NCBI GenBank assembly: GCA_019313095.1
Contig: JAFDBU010000072.1
Span: 1-5,042, forward strand
Origin: Deltaproteobacteria bacterium
Lineage (GTDB): Bacteria; Desulfobacterota; Desulfobulbia; Desulfobulbales; BM004
Length of the DNA stretch: 5,042 nt
Direction of reading: 5' to 3'
The first letter of the stretch is position 1; each line of letters begins with the position of its first letter. Both the position numbers and the translations under genes were made by a program. This document shows positions 1 through 5,042 of this stretch, in pieces. The notes under the pieces were generated by a model. The model worked only from the letters and a program-made list of their open reading frames with translations, was not told the origin of the DNA and ran no database searches.

Positions 1-79
1 GTTTGCTTTTTATATATCAAGGGCCATGCCAAAAAAAATATCTTATGATATCAGAGAGATAAAATTATCGCCTGGAAAA

Positions 80-99
80 GCGTTACCATTCGGTAGCGC
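80..99. promoter_or_regulatory. Operator-like inverted repeat, copy 1
   Basis: Arms GCGTTACC and GGTAGCGC flank the 4-base centre ATTC; seven of eight arm positions are complementary and the eighth is a T/G pair. The core TTACC-N4-GGTA is the same as in the second dyad at 113-132. No T-tract follows, so it is not a terminator. A repeated palindrome of this size upstream of genes is the usual form of a binding site for a dimeric repressor such as a TetR- or MarR-type protein, but no regulator gene is in the window and the family is a guess. Confidence 0.5.
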
Positions 100-112
100 G
101 TACAAGACGAGC

Positions 113-132
113 TTGTTACCAATCGGTAACAA
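113..132. promoter_or_regulatory. Operator-like inverted repeat, copy 2 (perfect)
   Basis: Arms TTGTTACC and GGTAACAA are perfectly complementary over 8 bp around the centre AATC. The centre lies 33 bp from the centre of the dyad at 80-99, close to three helical turns, so two dimers could sit on the same face of the helix. The shared core is TTACC-[AT]-N2-C-GGTA. The absence of a following T-tract argues against a terminator. It is most simply read as the second half of a two-site operator; the protein and the controlled gene are unknown. Confidence 0.55.
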
Positions 133-221
133 AGGGTGGGGTGTAAAGCAGTCAGTTCGAATTTTCCTGAATAACAGTTCTATTATGTGAAAAAAAAAGT
201 ATTATTTAGAGGATGCATTTT

Positions 222-308
222 GTGAAGCTACCAGGTAATTATAGAACGAGTTGCAGATTTGCAGGAATTTCAATCTGTCTGTTTTTTGAACTAAAATTTC
301 CAGTTTGA
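222..308 (+). CDS. Possible 28-residue leader peptide (doubtful)
   Basis: A GTG-started frame of 28 codons has a Shine-Dalgarno-like AGAGG at 208-212, nine bases before the start; an ATG at 213 in the same frame would add three residues but sits directly against that motif. The product begins MKLPGNYRTSC and ends in a short hydrophobic stretch (ISICLFFELKF). Its TGA stop at 306-308 overlaps the GAGGGA motif (307-312) that probably serves the gene starting at 324, an arrangement that could couple translation of the two. There is no run of a regulatory amino acid as in attenuator leaders. It is as likely to be chance as real. Confidence 0.2.
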   Translation: MKLPGNYRTSCRFAGISICLFFELKFPV

Positions 309-323
309 GGGAAAATTGAAAAA

Positions 324-1952
324 ATGAAACTGCGAACCTGTGTGACGCCAGAGGGCAAATTCATTTACGGCATCCATAAACCGTATTTTAAAACCCTGAA
401 CCTGCGGGAAAATGATTCTATACAGGTACTGGGTTTGGATGCAGCTGATAACCCCGTTGACAATAAACCCAATTTCCCTGCCACCGATGTGGAAGAAACG
501 CAGGGGATATGGATCTACGAGATACCAAATCCTTTTCCTTTCCGGGGAGTCACTTATATAGATAGAAGCTGGGCAGATATTAAGGCTGCAGACCCCCTTT
601 CCATTCAACTACCGAAACGACCCCCTACCTCAATGTCAGACTTTTTAAGTAGGATCTTGCGATGTGGTAAAGGCGGTGCTCATGATATTTTGGATGAAGC
701 TTTTGCCGAACTGCCTGAAACAGTACTTATTTCGCTGGCCTCTACCTCAACTGATCCTGAGGATCTGGTCCGCCTTGCAGAGCTAGCATGTGATTTTGTT
801 TATGACCTGGAAGAGGGATTGCCGATTGGCATCCGTTACAGTGTGGACACGAAGGGTAGACGGAAACCAAAGATCAAAAATCATGATCTTTTTGAGGTAT
901 TGGTCAATAATATATTCCTGCCTGACATCTACAAGGAGGTAATGGTACTCCGGCCAGGGGCGCAGGGGGAAAGTGAGATCGTAGGAGAGTGGCCTGCTGA
1001 CCGTGACAGCCATGTCTTTGAATACCTCAGGCGCAACAGTTATATTCCCTGGGGCCATTACGCCTCAAACATAGCCAACGACCTGGTACGATACTCTATT
1101 GTCGATCTTTCTGATTATGATTTTGAAGGACTGCGGCACCTGTACTACCAGCGTACATATATCAGGCTGGCTGAACAGCTGGGTATACAGATGGACACCA
1201 GGCGCAAATGTTTGACAATAAATGAGTTGGAAGAGCTCAGGAAAGAGATTATAAAGGAGCTTGAATTACAGGGAACGTCATCGTTACGTTTTGACGCCAC
1301 CCTATGGGGCTGGAACTACGGGTTTGATTTTGCAGCCAGTGGTTATCGGCTTCATGCCTCGCACCAGCAGATCCACCAGCAGTATTCCATGATACCAAAA
1401 GAGGTAGCAGTATCGATTGCAGATGAAGAGATGATGCCTTCATACAGCTGCGGGGACCTGGTGGCTGATTTTGTGCGGTCCTATCAAAATGAGCACGGCA
1501 GCAGTTTCTTTGCTGATTATCTTGCAGCTATACGGAGCAATAACAGGATGGATGGAAAGTCAGGGCGCCAGGCTGACCTGATAGTCTTTGAAGACGAACA
1601 TATCGTGATTTTTGTTCCCAAGGCCCAGACCTCCCAATGGGAACTGCAGCTTATGACTTTGGGGCCCGTTGGTAATATTCTGGAGGCAGACAACAATGTC
1701 CGTAAAGCAGTCAACCACGGCATCCTGACTGCCGTACGGGTGTTAACTTGTCTGGGTGGGGAGTTAGTAACAGTTATCGAGTTTTCCAAGAGAATAGGAA
1801 TCAGGGATATAGACCAGCGTTTACTGTATTCTTTCCTGCCGAAAATCCCTTATTCGCTGGGAGCTTTCTCCGAAGCCGAACACCGCTATATTAACGGTCA
1901 CTACCCGGAGGATTTTGCCATTGCCTGCAGGTTGCAGCTAGAAAGTCAATAG
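324..1952 (+). CDS. GalT/HIT-superfamily-like protein of unknown function, 542 residues
   Basis: I do not recognise a named family. The protein has no signal peptide or membrane segment and should be cytosolic. Residues 345-353 read ASHQQIHQQ and are followed by IP at 357-358; this matches position by position the active-site strand of Ap4A phosphorylase and GalT (AS-N4-H-x-Q), with H351 as nucleophile and Q353 as its partner. The first His of the usual HxH is Q349 here. Residues 425-440 (EH, then VP at 431-432, then WE at 439-440) match the start of the second half of GalT with identical internal spacing. Residues about 230-285 contain a striking aromatic and basic stretch (YIPWGHYASN at 240-249, LRHLYYQRTY at 270-279) that I cannot assign, and the N-terminal 200 residues are also unassigned. 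The likely role is nucleotidyl transfer or phosphorolysis of a nucleotide substrate, but this is inferred. The ATG start has a GAGGGA motif 11 bases upstream, rather far. trpB follows after 110 bp. Confidence 0.8.
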   Translation: MKLRTCVTPEGKFIYGIHKPYFKTLNLRENDSIQVLGLDAADNPVDNKPNFPATDVEETQGIWIYEIPNPFPFRGVTYIDRSWADIKAADPLSIQLPKRPPTSMSDFLSRILRCGKGGAHDILDEAFAELPETVLISLASTSTDPEDLVRLAELACDFVYDLEEGLPIGIRYSVDTKGRRKPKIKNHDLFEVLVNNIFLPDIYKEVMVLRPGAQGESEIVGEWPADRDSHVFEYLRRNSYIPWGHYASNIANDLVRYSIVDLSDYDFEGLRHLYYQRTYIRLAEQLGIQMDTRRKCLTINELEELRKEIIKELELQGTSSLRFDATLWGWNYGFDFAASGYRLHASHQQIHQQYSMIPKEVAVSIADEEMMPSYSCGDLVADFVRSYQNEHGSSFFADYLAAIRSNNRMDGKSGRQADLIVFEDEHIVIFVPKAQTSQWELQLMTLGPVGNILEADNNVRKAVNHGILTAVRVLTCLGGELVTVIEFSKRIGIRDIDQRLLYSFLPKIPYSLGAFSEAEHRYINGHYPEDFAIACRLQLESQ

Positions 1953-2062
1953 TCTGCCCATTTTGCTGCATCATAAAAAGCCTGTTTTCTCAAATCTCTT
2001 GTGGTAAGATGTCCAACTTTTCAAAATCGGGAAGCTATTAACAATAAATTACGGAAGCAGCT

Positions 2063-3295
2063 ATGATAAAAAAAGGTTATTACGGACACTGGGGAGGGGC
2101 CTTTATCCCTGAAATCCTCCATGAGACGTTTAAAGAGCTCACCTCCTATTTTGAGGAAGTAAAAGAAGATAATTCCTTCTGGGAGGAATATCTTCAGATT
2201 ATGTCCAGTTATTCCTGCCGTCCGACCCCTCTGACATACGCTGAGAACCTCAGCAACCGCTTTGGCGGTGGCCGGATCTACATTAAGCGTGAAGATCTCA
2301 ACCATACCGGGGCACATAAGGCAAATAACGTTATGGGCCAGGGACTTCTGGTCAAGCGCATGGGAAAAAAGCGGGTTATTGCCGAGACAGGTGCCGGCCA
2401 GCATGGAGTTGCTACAGCCACCATGGCTGCCAAGTTCGGCTTTGACTGTACCATCTACATGGGTGAAGAGGATGTCCAGCGGCAGCGGCCTAACGTGTTC
2501 TGGATGGAAAAAATGGGTGCTACTGTAGTGCCGGTAACAGACGGCTCAAGGACTTTAAAGGATGCCATAAACGAAGCATTTCGTGACTGGGTGACCAATA
2601 TGGACTCCACCCATTACGTTCTTGGCACGGTTTGCGGCCCTCATCCCTTTCCCGAGATGGTGGCCTGGTTTCAGTCCATTATTGGCCTGGAAGCCAGGGA
2701 GCAGATCCTGAAATCGTTCGGCAGGCTGCCGGCCCGGGTCTATGCCTGCGTGGGCGGCGGTTCAAATGCTATGGGTATCTTCCAGGGATTTCTGCAGGAT
2801 GAACAGGTAGCTCTTGTGGGTGTTGAAGCTGGCGGAAAAGGCTTGACAAGCCGGGAACATGCGGCGCGTCTGGCCGGCAGTGATGCTTCTCCGGGGGTGG
2901 CTCAGGGATATAAGACCATGTTTTTGCAGGATTTCGATGGTCAGATGCTTGATACGCATTCTGTTGCCGCTGGATTGGACTACATAGGCGTTTCTCCTAT
3001 CTTAAGTGATCTGTGGGAGAAGGGCAGGGTGCGTTTTACTGCGGCAACTGACACAGAGGTCATGGAAGCACTTGAACTGACCATGAGAAATGAAGGCATT
3101 ATTCCGGCCCTGGAGTCTGCGCATGGTTTTGTTCAGGCTTTTAAGGAAGCTGCTGACCTTGATAGTGACGAGGCGATTATCATTAATATGTCCGGTCGCG
3201 GTGATAAGGATATTTTCACAATTGCCAATGCCTATGGCGACCCGTCATGGAAAGAGTTTATCATTGAGAGGGCTGAGCAGTACAGGAAAGGGTGA
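2063..3295 (+). CDS. trpB: Tryptophan synthase beta subunit
   Basis: The PLP enzyme condenses indole, normally channelled from TrpA, with L-serine to give L-tryptophan in the cytosol. The 410-residue length is normal for the standard TrpB class, not the longer TrpB2 (COG1350) class. Residues match the Salmonella enzyme almost number for number: PLP lysine K86 in HTGAHKANN, catalytic E108 in AETGAGQHG, phosphate loop GGGSNAMG at 231-238, E351 in ALESAHG, and S377 before GRGDKD next to the pyridine nitrogen. K166 in TLKDA and R174 in NEAFRDW occupy the positions that contact the alpha subunit. Oddities are GLDYIGVSPILSDL at 304-317, where most TrpB have a GLDYP-x-VGP-x-H sequence, and VFWMEKMGA at 145-153. 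The start is supported by GGAAG five bases upstream at 2053-2057 and by homology from GYYGHWGGAF. trpA follows after 87 bp. There is no Trp-codon leader upstream, so no classical attenuator is visible. Confidence 0.97.
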   Translation: MIKKGYYGHWGGAFIPEILHETFKELTSYFEEVKEDNSFWEEYLQIMSSYSCRPTPLTYAENLSNRFGGGRIYIKREDLNHTGAHKANNVMGQGLLVKRMGKKRVIAETGAGQHGVATATMAAKFGFDCTIYMGEEDVQRQRPNVFWMEKMGATVVPVTDGSRTLKDAINEAFRDWVTNMDSTHYVLGTVCGPHPFPEMVAWFQSIIGLEAREQILKSFGRLPARVYACVGGGSNAMGIFQGFLQDEQVALVGVEAGGKGLTSREHAARLAGSDASPGVAQGYKTMFLQDFDGQMLDTHSVAAGLDYIGVSPILSDLWEKGRVRFTAATDTEVMEALELTMRNEGIIPALESAHGFVQAFKEAADLDSDEAIIINMSGRGDKDIFTIANAYGDPSWKEFIIERAEQYRKG

Positions 3296-3297
3296 TA

Positions 3298-3319
3298 TAT
3301 ACTGGAGTACCGGGGTATA
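3298..3319 (+). other. Possible hairpin between trpB and trpA
   Basis: TATA-CTGG (3298-3305) can pair with CCGG and TATA (3310-3313 and 3316-3319) around the loop AGTA, with a two-base GG bulge and one G-U pair. It starts three bases after the trpB stop codon and is not followed by a T-tract, so it is not an intrinsic terminator. It could stabilise or process the transcript between the two genes, or it may be chance. Confidence 0.25.
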
Positions 3320-3382
3320 GGAGCAATGTATAAAAAAATACCCAACATGCCATCACTCAAATAATATATGAGAATTTGAAAA

Positions 3383-4150
3383 ATGCCAACACTTGAAAAC
3401 AAACTACGAGAAACATTATCCCAGAAGCAGATTCTCCTCATGACCCACCTGGTGCTTGGTTATCCCTCATTTGAGGTGAATCGTGAAGTTATTCGCCAGA
3501 TGGTTGAAAACGGCGTAGACCTGATCGAACTGCAGATCCCTTTTTCAGAACCTGTAGCTGACGGCCCCATGATCCTGAAGGCAAACCAGCAGTCAATAGC
3601 CCAAGGTGCCAAGGTTGAAGAATGTTTGAAATTTGCTGAAGAAGTAACAGCGCAATTTCATATCCCCTTCCTGTTCATGACCTATTATAATATTCTCTTC
3701 AAGTATGGACTTGAGGAGTTCATCAGCCGTGCCTATAACATTAACATAAAAGGTTTTATCATTCCTGATCTGCCGCCTGAAGAAGGAAAAGAATATCTTG
3801 AACAGGTAAAAAAACGTGACCTGGCGCCGATTCAGATATTTGCGCCCACTTCAACACTGGAGCGTATGCAACTGCTGGCAGGCAATGGGGCAGGATTTAT
3901 CTACTGCGTAGCCCGCCGCGGGGTGACGGGTAAAAAGACTGACTTTGGCCAGGATTTTGACGAGTATATCAGGCGCTGCCGCAATGCAACAAGCTTGCCC
4001 CTGGCAGTCGGTTTCGGTATTCGGTCAAAGAAGGATGTCGACTTTCTTACCGGTAAGGCTGATATTGCCGTTATTGGAACCGAAACTATCCGCCTGGTAG
4101 ATGAAAGAGGTCCTCAAGCTGTTGGTCCCTTTATTGGAGGCTTGCGCTAG
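3383..4150 (+). CDS. trpA: Tryptophan synthase alpha subunit, divergent
   Basis: This TIM-barrel enzyme cleaves indole-3-glycerol phosphate to indole and glyceraldehyde 3-phosphate and passes indole to TrpB. At 255 residues it is slightly shorter than the 268 of Salmonella TrpA. Catalytic E49 (IELQIPF) and D60 (PVADGP) are present at the standard numbers. Loop 6 keeps GVTG at 180-183 with T182 as the equivalent of Salmonella T183. GFIIPDLPPEE at 124-134 is typical. Departures from the norm are E56 for the usual Asp in the loop-2 PFSDP motif, ARRGVTG for the usual SRSGVTG, GFGIRS at 210-215 for GFGISS, and IGTETI at 231-236 for the usual GSAIV-type phosphate turn. The frame is closed by a TGA at 3377-3379 just before the start, so ATG 3383 is the first usable start; the Shine-Dalgarno match is poor, which suggests coupling to trpB or weak initiation. 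It is co-directional with trpB. Confidence 0.95.
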   Translation: MPTLENKLRETLSQKQILLMTHLVLGYPSFEVNREVIRQMVENGVDLIELQIPFSEPVADGPMILKANQQSIAQGAKVEECLKFAEEVTAQFHIPFLFMTYYNILFKYGLEEFISRAYNINIKGFIIPDLPPEEGKEYLEQVKKRDLAPIQIFAPTSTLERMQLLAGNGAGFIYCVARRGVTGKKTDFGQDFDEYIRRCRNATSLPLAVGFGIRSKKDVDFLTGKADIAVIGTETIRLVDERGPQAVGPFIGGLR

Positions 4151-4169
4151 AATCGCTGAAAGAAGATTC

Positions 4170-4200
4170 CCGGAAACCCGGTTTTGCCTTTTTTATTTTT
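4170..4200 (+). terminator. Probable intrinsic terminator after trpA
   Basis: About 20 bases after the trpA stop a short GC hairpin (CCGG 4170-4173 with CCGG 4178-4181, loop AAAC) is followed by a long T-rich run (4182-4200, TTTTGCC then T6-A-T5). An alternative pairing is AAAC with GTTT. The stem is short, so strength is uncertain, but the position between convergent genes and the T-tract favour termination of the rightward transcript. Confidence 0.45.
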
Positions 4201-4220
4201 GGGTGGATTTATAGAGCTTT

Positions 4221-4652
4221 TCAGGGTGTGACTAGGTACCAGACATCTCCTATCCCATCCCCGAAGGTATCACCTGGAAATTTGTCATTTTTAAAATAGT
4301 ACAGCGGCATACCCTTGTAAGTTGTCTGCTGTCTGGAGTCAGTTCTTGTTATGACAGCAAAATAGCTTGGTTCCAGGCCATCTTCCACTGCAGCGGGATC
4401 AATATAGAAAGGGGGCCAGTTGACCGCGCAACCCTCTATGCAATGACTGTTATTCATTTCATCCTTGGTGAAACGGTAAAGCGTCATACCCTGACCATCG
4501 GAGAGATATTTCCCGACACCCTCCTTGACCATGACTTTGAGTCCGACCTTTTCAACTGCTTCTGCTACGGGTTGCCCAGATGATAATAAGACACCGCTTA
4601 TGATGAATCCCAAAATCAGCACCAACTTTATTTCATTGAACGTGTTTCTCAT
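4221..4652 (-). CDS. Exported COG4315 / PF03640 protein of unknown function
   Basis: The 143-residue product begins with a signal peptide: basic start MRNTFNEIK, hydrophobic core at about 10-23 (LVLILGFIISGVLL) and a likely signal peptidase I site near AEA at 30-32. There is no lipobox Cys, so it should be soluble in the periplasm or outside, although the Pfam family is called Lipoprotein_15. The mature part has the two half-repeats of the family: half one contains GMTLYRFTKD (55-64), C71 and C75 in CIEGCA, and WPP at 79-81; half two contains TYKGMPLYYFKND (111-123), PGD at 126-128 and WYLVTP at the end. The Yx(FWY)xxD motif that defines COG4315 occurs twice (59-64, 118-123). Its biochemical role is not known. 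The start at 4652 is preferred because GGAG lies eight bases upstream; an in-frame ATG at 4691 lacks a ribosome site and would put 13 extra residues before the signal peptide. It converges on trpA and is a paralogue of the next gene. Confidence 0.9.
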   Translation of the reverse strand: MRNTFNEIKLVLILGFIISGVLLSSGQPVAEAVEKVGLKVMVKEGVGKYLSDGQGMTLYRFTKDEMNNSHCIEGCAVNWPPFYIDPAAVEDGLEPSYFAVITRTDSRQQTTYKGMPLYYFKNDKFPGDTFGDGIGDVWYLVTP

Positions 4653-4732
4653 GCAGTAATCTCCGGAATACTTTTTATGTGCCTGAATCATTTCGGGCCA
4701 GGTACTTAGCGAGAAATCAGTTTCAGTTTTTT

Positions 4733-4761
4733 ATATTAGCAGAAAAAGTTCCAATAGTAAA
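4733..4761 (-). promoter_or_regulatory. Candidate promoter for the COG4315 gene
   Basis: On the minus strand TTTACT (4761-4756) and an extended -10 TGCTAATAT (4741-4733) are separated by 17 bp; an overlapping TATAAA (4735-4730) is a second possible -10. Either would begin transcription about 70 bases before the start codon at 4652. Matches to the sigma-70 consensus are partial (4 of 6 in each box plus the TG extension), so this is a candidate only. Confidence 0.3.
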
Positions 4762-4785
4762 TTAACTGAGAGAAGATACTGCCTG

Positions 4786-4801
4786 AGGGGCGGATACCCC
4801 T
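4786..4801. repeat. Short perfect inverted repeat AGGGG-N6-CCCCT
   Basis: Arms of five bases flank CGGATA in the spacer between the two COG4315 genes. No T-tract follows on either strand. It lies just upstream of the candidate promoter of the 4221-4652 gene and just downstream of the terminator-like element of the other, so it may be an operator, part of a terminator region, or chance. Confidence 0.3.
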
Positions 4802-4830
4802 GAAAATAAGAAAAACTGCCAGGAGGCGGG
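4802..4830 (-). terminator. Possible terminator for the rightmost COG4315 gene
   Basis: Read on the minus strand, CCGCC-TCCT-GGCAG (4829-4816) forms a short stem with one C/A mismatch and is followed by TTTTTCTTATTTT (4815-4803). It lies about 47 bases after the stop codon of the partial gene at 4877. The T-tract is good but the stem is weak. If real, it would separate the two paralogues into independent transcripts. Confidence 0.35.
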
Positions 4831-4876
4831 TCCGATAATCTTCCTTTAAAGATTTAATAGAGTAATGTTTGGTTGT

Positions 4877-5042
4877 TTACGGTGTAACAACATACCAGAC
4901 ATCTTTCAGGCCATGTCCGTTGGTGTCACCCGGAGTGTTATCATTGATGAAATAATAAAGCGGCATACCTTTGTAAGTTGTCTGCTCGCCGCCATCCTTG
5001 CGGGTTATGATGCCAAAGTCACTGGCTTCGCAACCCTCCACA
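4877..5042 (-). CDS. COG4315 / PF03640 protein, C-terminal part (cut by window edge)
   Basis: Only the last 54 codons and the TAA stop are in the window; the signal peptide and first half-repeat must lie beyond base 5042. The visible part is the second half-repeat of the family: ITRKDG, then QTTYKGMPLYYFIND with the Yx(FWY)xxD motif, PGD, and WYVVTP at the end. It aligns along its length with the C-terminus of the neighbouring protein encoded at 4221-4652, and 28 bases (4959-4986 against 4303-4330) differ at one position, so the two are tandem paralogues. A Cys in VEGCEASDFG lies where the neighbour has VEDGLEPSYF, so this copy has a cysteine its paralogue lacks. The function is unknown. Confidence 0.88.
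   Translation of the reverse strand, partial: VEGCEASDFGIITRKDGGEQTTYKGMPLYYFINDNTPGDTNGHGLKDVWYVVTP

Larger units (their letters stand above)
1..323. other. Left intergenic region with operator-like dyads, no convincing gene
   Basis: This stretch is AT-rich and carries no long reading frame that reads like a protein. It contains a short dyad at 38-51 (ATATC-TTAT-GATAT), two related longer inverted repeats at 80-99 and 113-132, a poly-A run at 190-198, and a 28-codon frame at 222-308 that ends just before the first real gene. The dyads are about 190 bp or more upstream of that gene, so they may serve a gene transcribed leftward off the window instead. A weak minus-strand -10-like hexamer (GATAAT, complement of 64-69) lies beside the first long dyad, but I find no good -35 for it. 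Confidence 0.6.

Noticed and set aside
38..51. ATATC-TTAT-GATAT dyad as a regulatory site
   Set aside because: Five-base AT-rich arms are too common in such sequence to support a claim.
113..132. Perfect dyad as an intrinsic terminator
   Set aside because: No T-tract follows on either strand, and a related copy lies 33 bp away, which fits an operator better.
783..1789. Minus-strand open frames inside the 542-residue gene
   Set aside because: They lie opposite a long frame with clear protein-like content, and their translations show no recognisable motif or ribosome sites.
1999..2027. TTGTGG-N17-CAAAAT as a possible trpB promoter
   Set aside because: Only 3 of 6 and 4 of 6 consensus matches; such combinations are expected by chance in this AT-rich spacer. 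A promoter may exist in 1953-2062 but I cannot place it.
2021..2404. 127-residue minus-strand frame overlapping the trpB start
   Set aside because: Antisense shadow of trpB, which is unmistakable by homology; the antisense product resembles nothing.
3326..3364. 12-codon frame (MYKKIPNMPSLK) between trpB and trpA with GGAG upstream
   Set aside because: The GGAG is only two bases from the ATG, the frame is very short, and it has no Trp codons that would make it an attenuator leader.
4653..4691. Upstream in-frame ATG at 4691 as the start of the COG4315 gene
   Set aside because: No ribosome site precedes it and it would place 13 polar residues before an otherwise normal signal peptide; ATG 4652 has GGAG at eight bases.

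Overview
The window looks like a bacterial chromosome segment of moderate GC (mid-40s percent by eye). It carries tryptophan synthase genes and exported proteins of the COG4315 / PF03640 type. The style of the genes (a divergent TrpB/TrpA pair, a large orphan protein, exported COG4315 proteins in tandem) fits a Desulfobacterota (deltaproteobacterial) anaerobe, but that placement is an impression and not a demonstrated assignment. There are no mobile elements, RNA genes or CRISPR arrays.

Layout, left to right. Bases 1-323 hold no convincing gene. They do hold two closely related, operator-like inverted repeats 33 bp apart (80-99 and 113-132) and a doubtful 28-codon reading frame (222-308). Bases 324-1952 (+) encode a 542-residue cytosolic protein that I cannot name. 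Its C-terminal 200 residues carry two spaced motifs that match the galactose-1-phosphate uridylyltransferase / Ap4A phosphorylase branch of the HIT superfamily. Bases 2063-3295 (+) encode a tryptophan synthase beta subunit and 3383-4150 (+) a divergent alpha subunit. A terminator-like stretch follows at 4170-4200. On the opposite strand, 4221-4652 encodes a small exported COG4315 protein with its own candidate promoter, and 4877-5042 holds the C-terminal end of a second, homologous protein that runs off the right edge.

How the genes fit together. trpB and trpA form a two-gene unit that makes both subunits of tryptophan synthase (indole-3-glycerol phosphate plus serine to tryptophan). No other trp gene is adjacent, so precursors must come from genes elsewhere, or the pair is a second, specialised set. 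Both subunits keep their catalytic residues and the classical inter-subunit contact positions, but depart from the usual sequence in the alpha phosphate-binding loops and in one beta loop. The 542-residue gene lies 110 bp upstream in the same direction; whether it shares a transcript or function with the trp pair cannot be decided from sequence. The two COG4315 genes are a tandem family convergent to trpA and probably unrelated in function.

The least explained items are the 542-residue GalT/HIT-like protein and the paired inverted repeats at the left edge.
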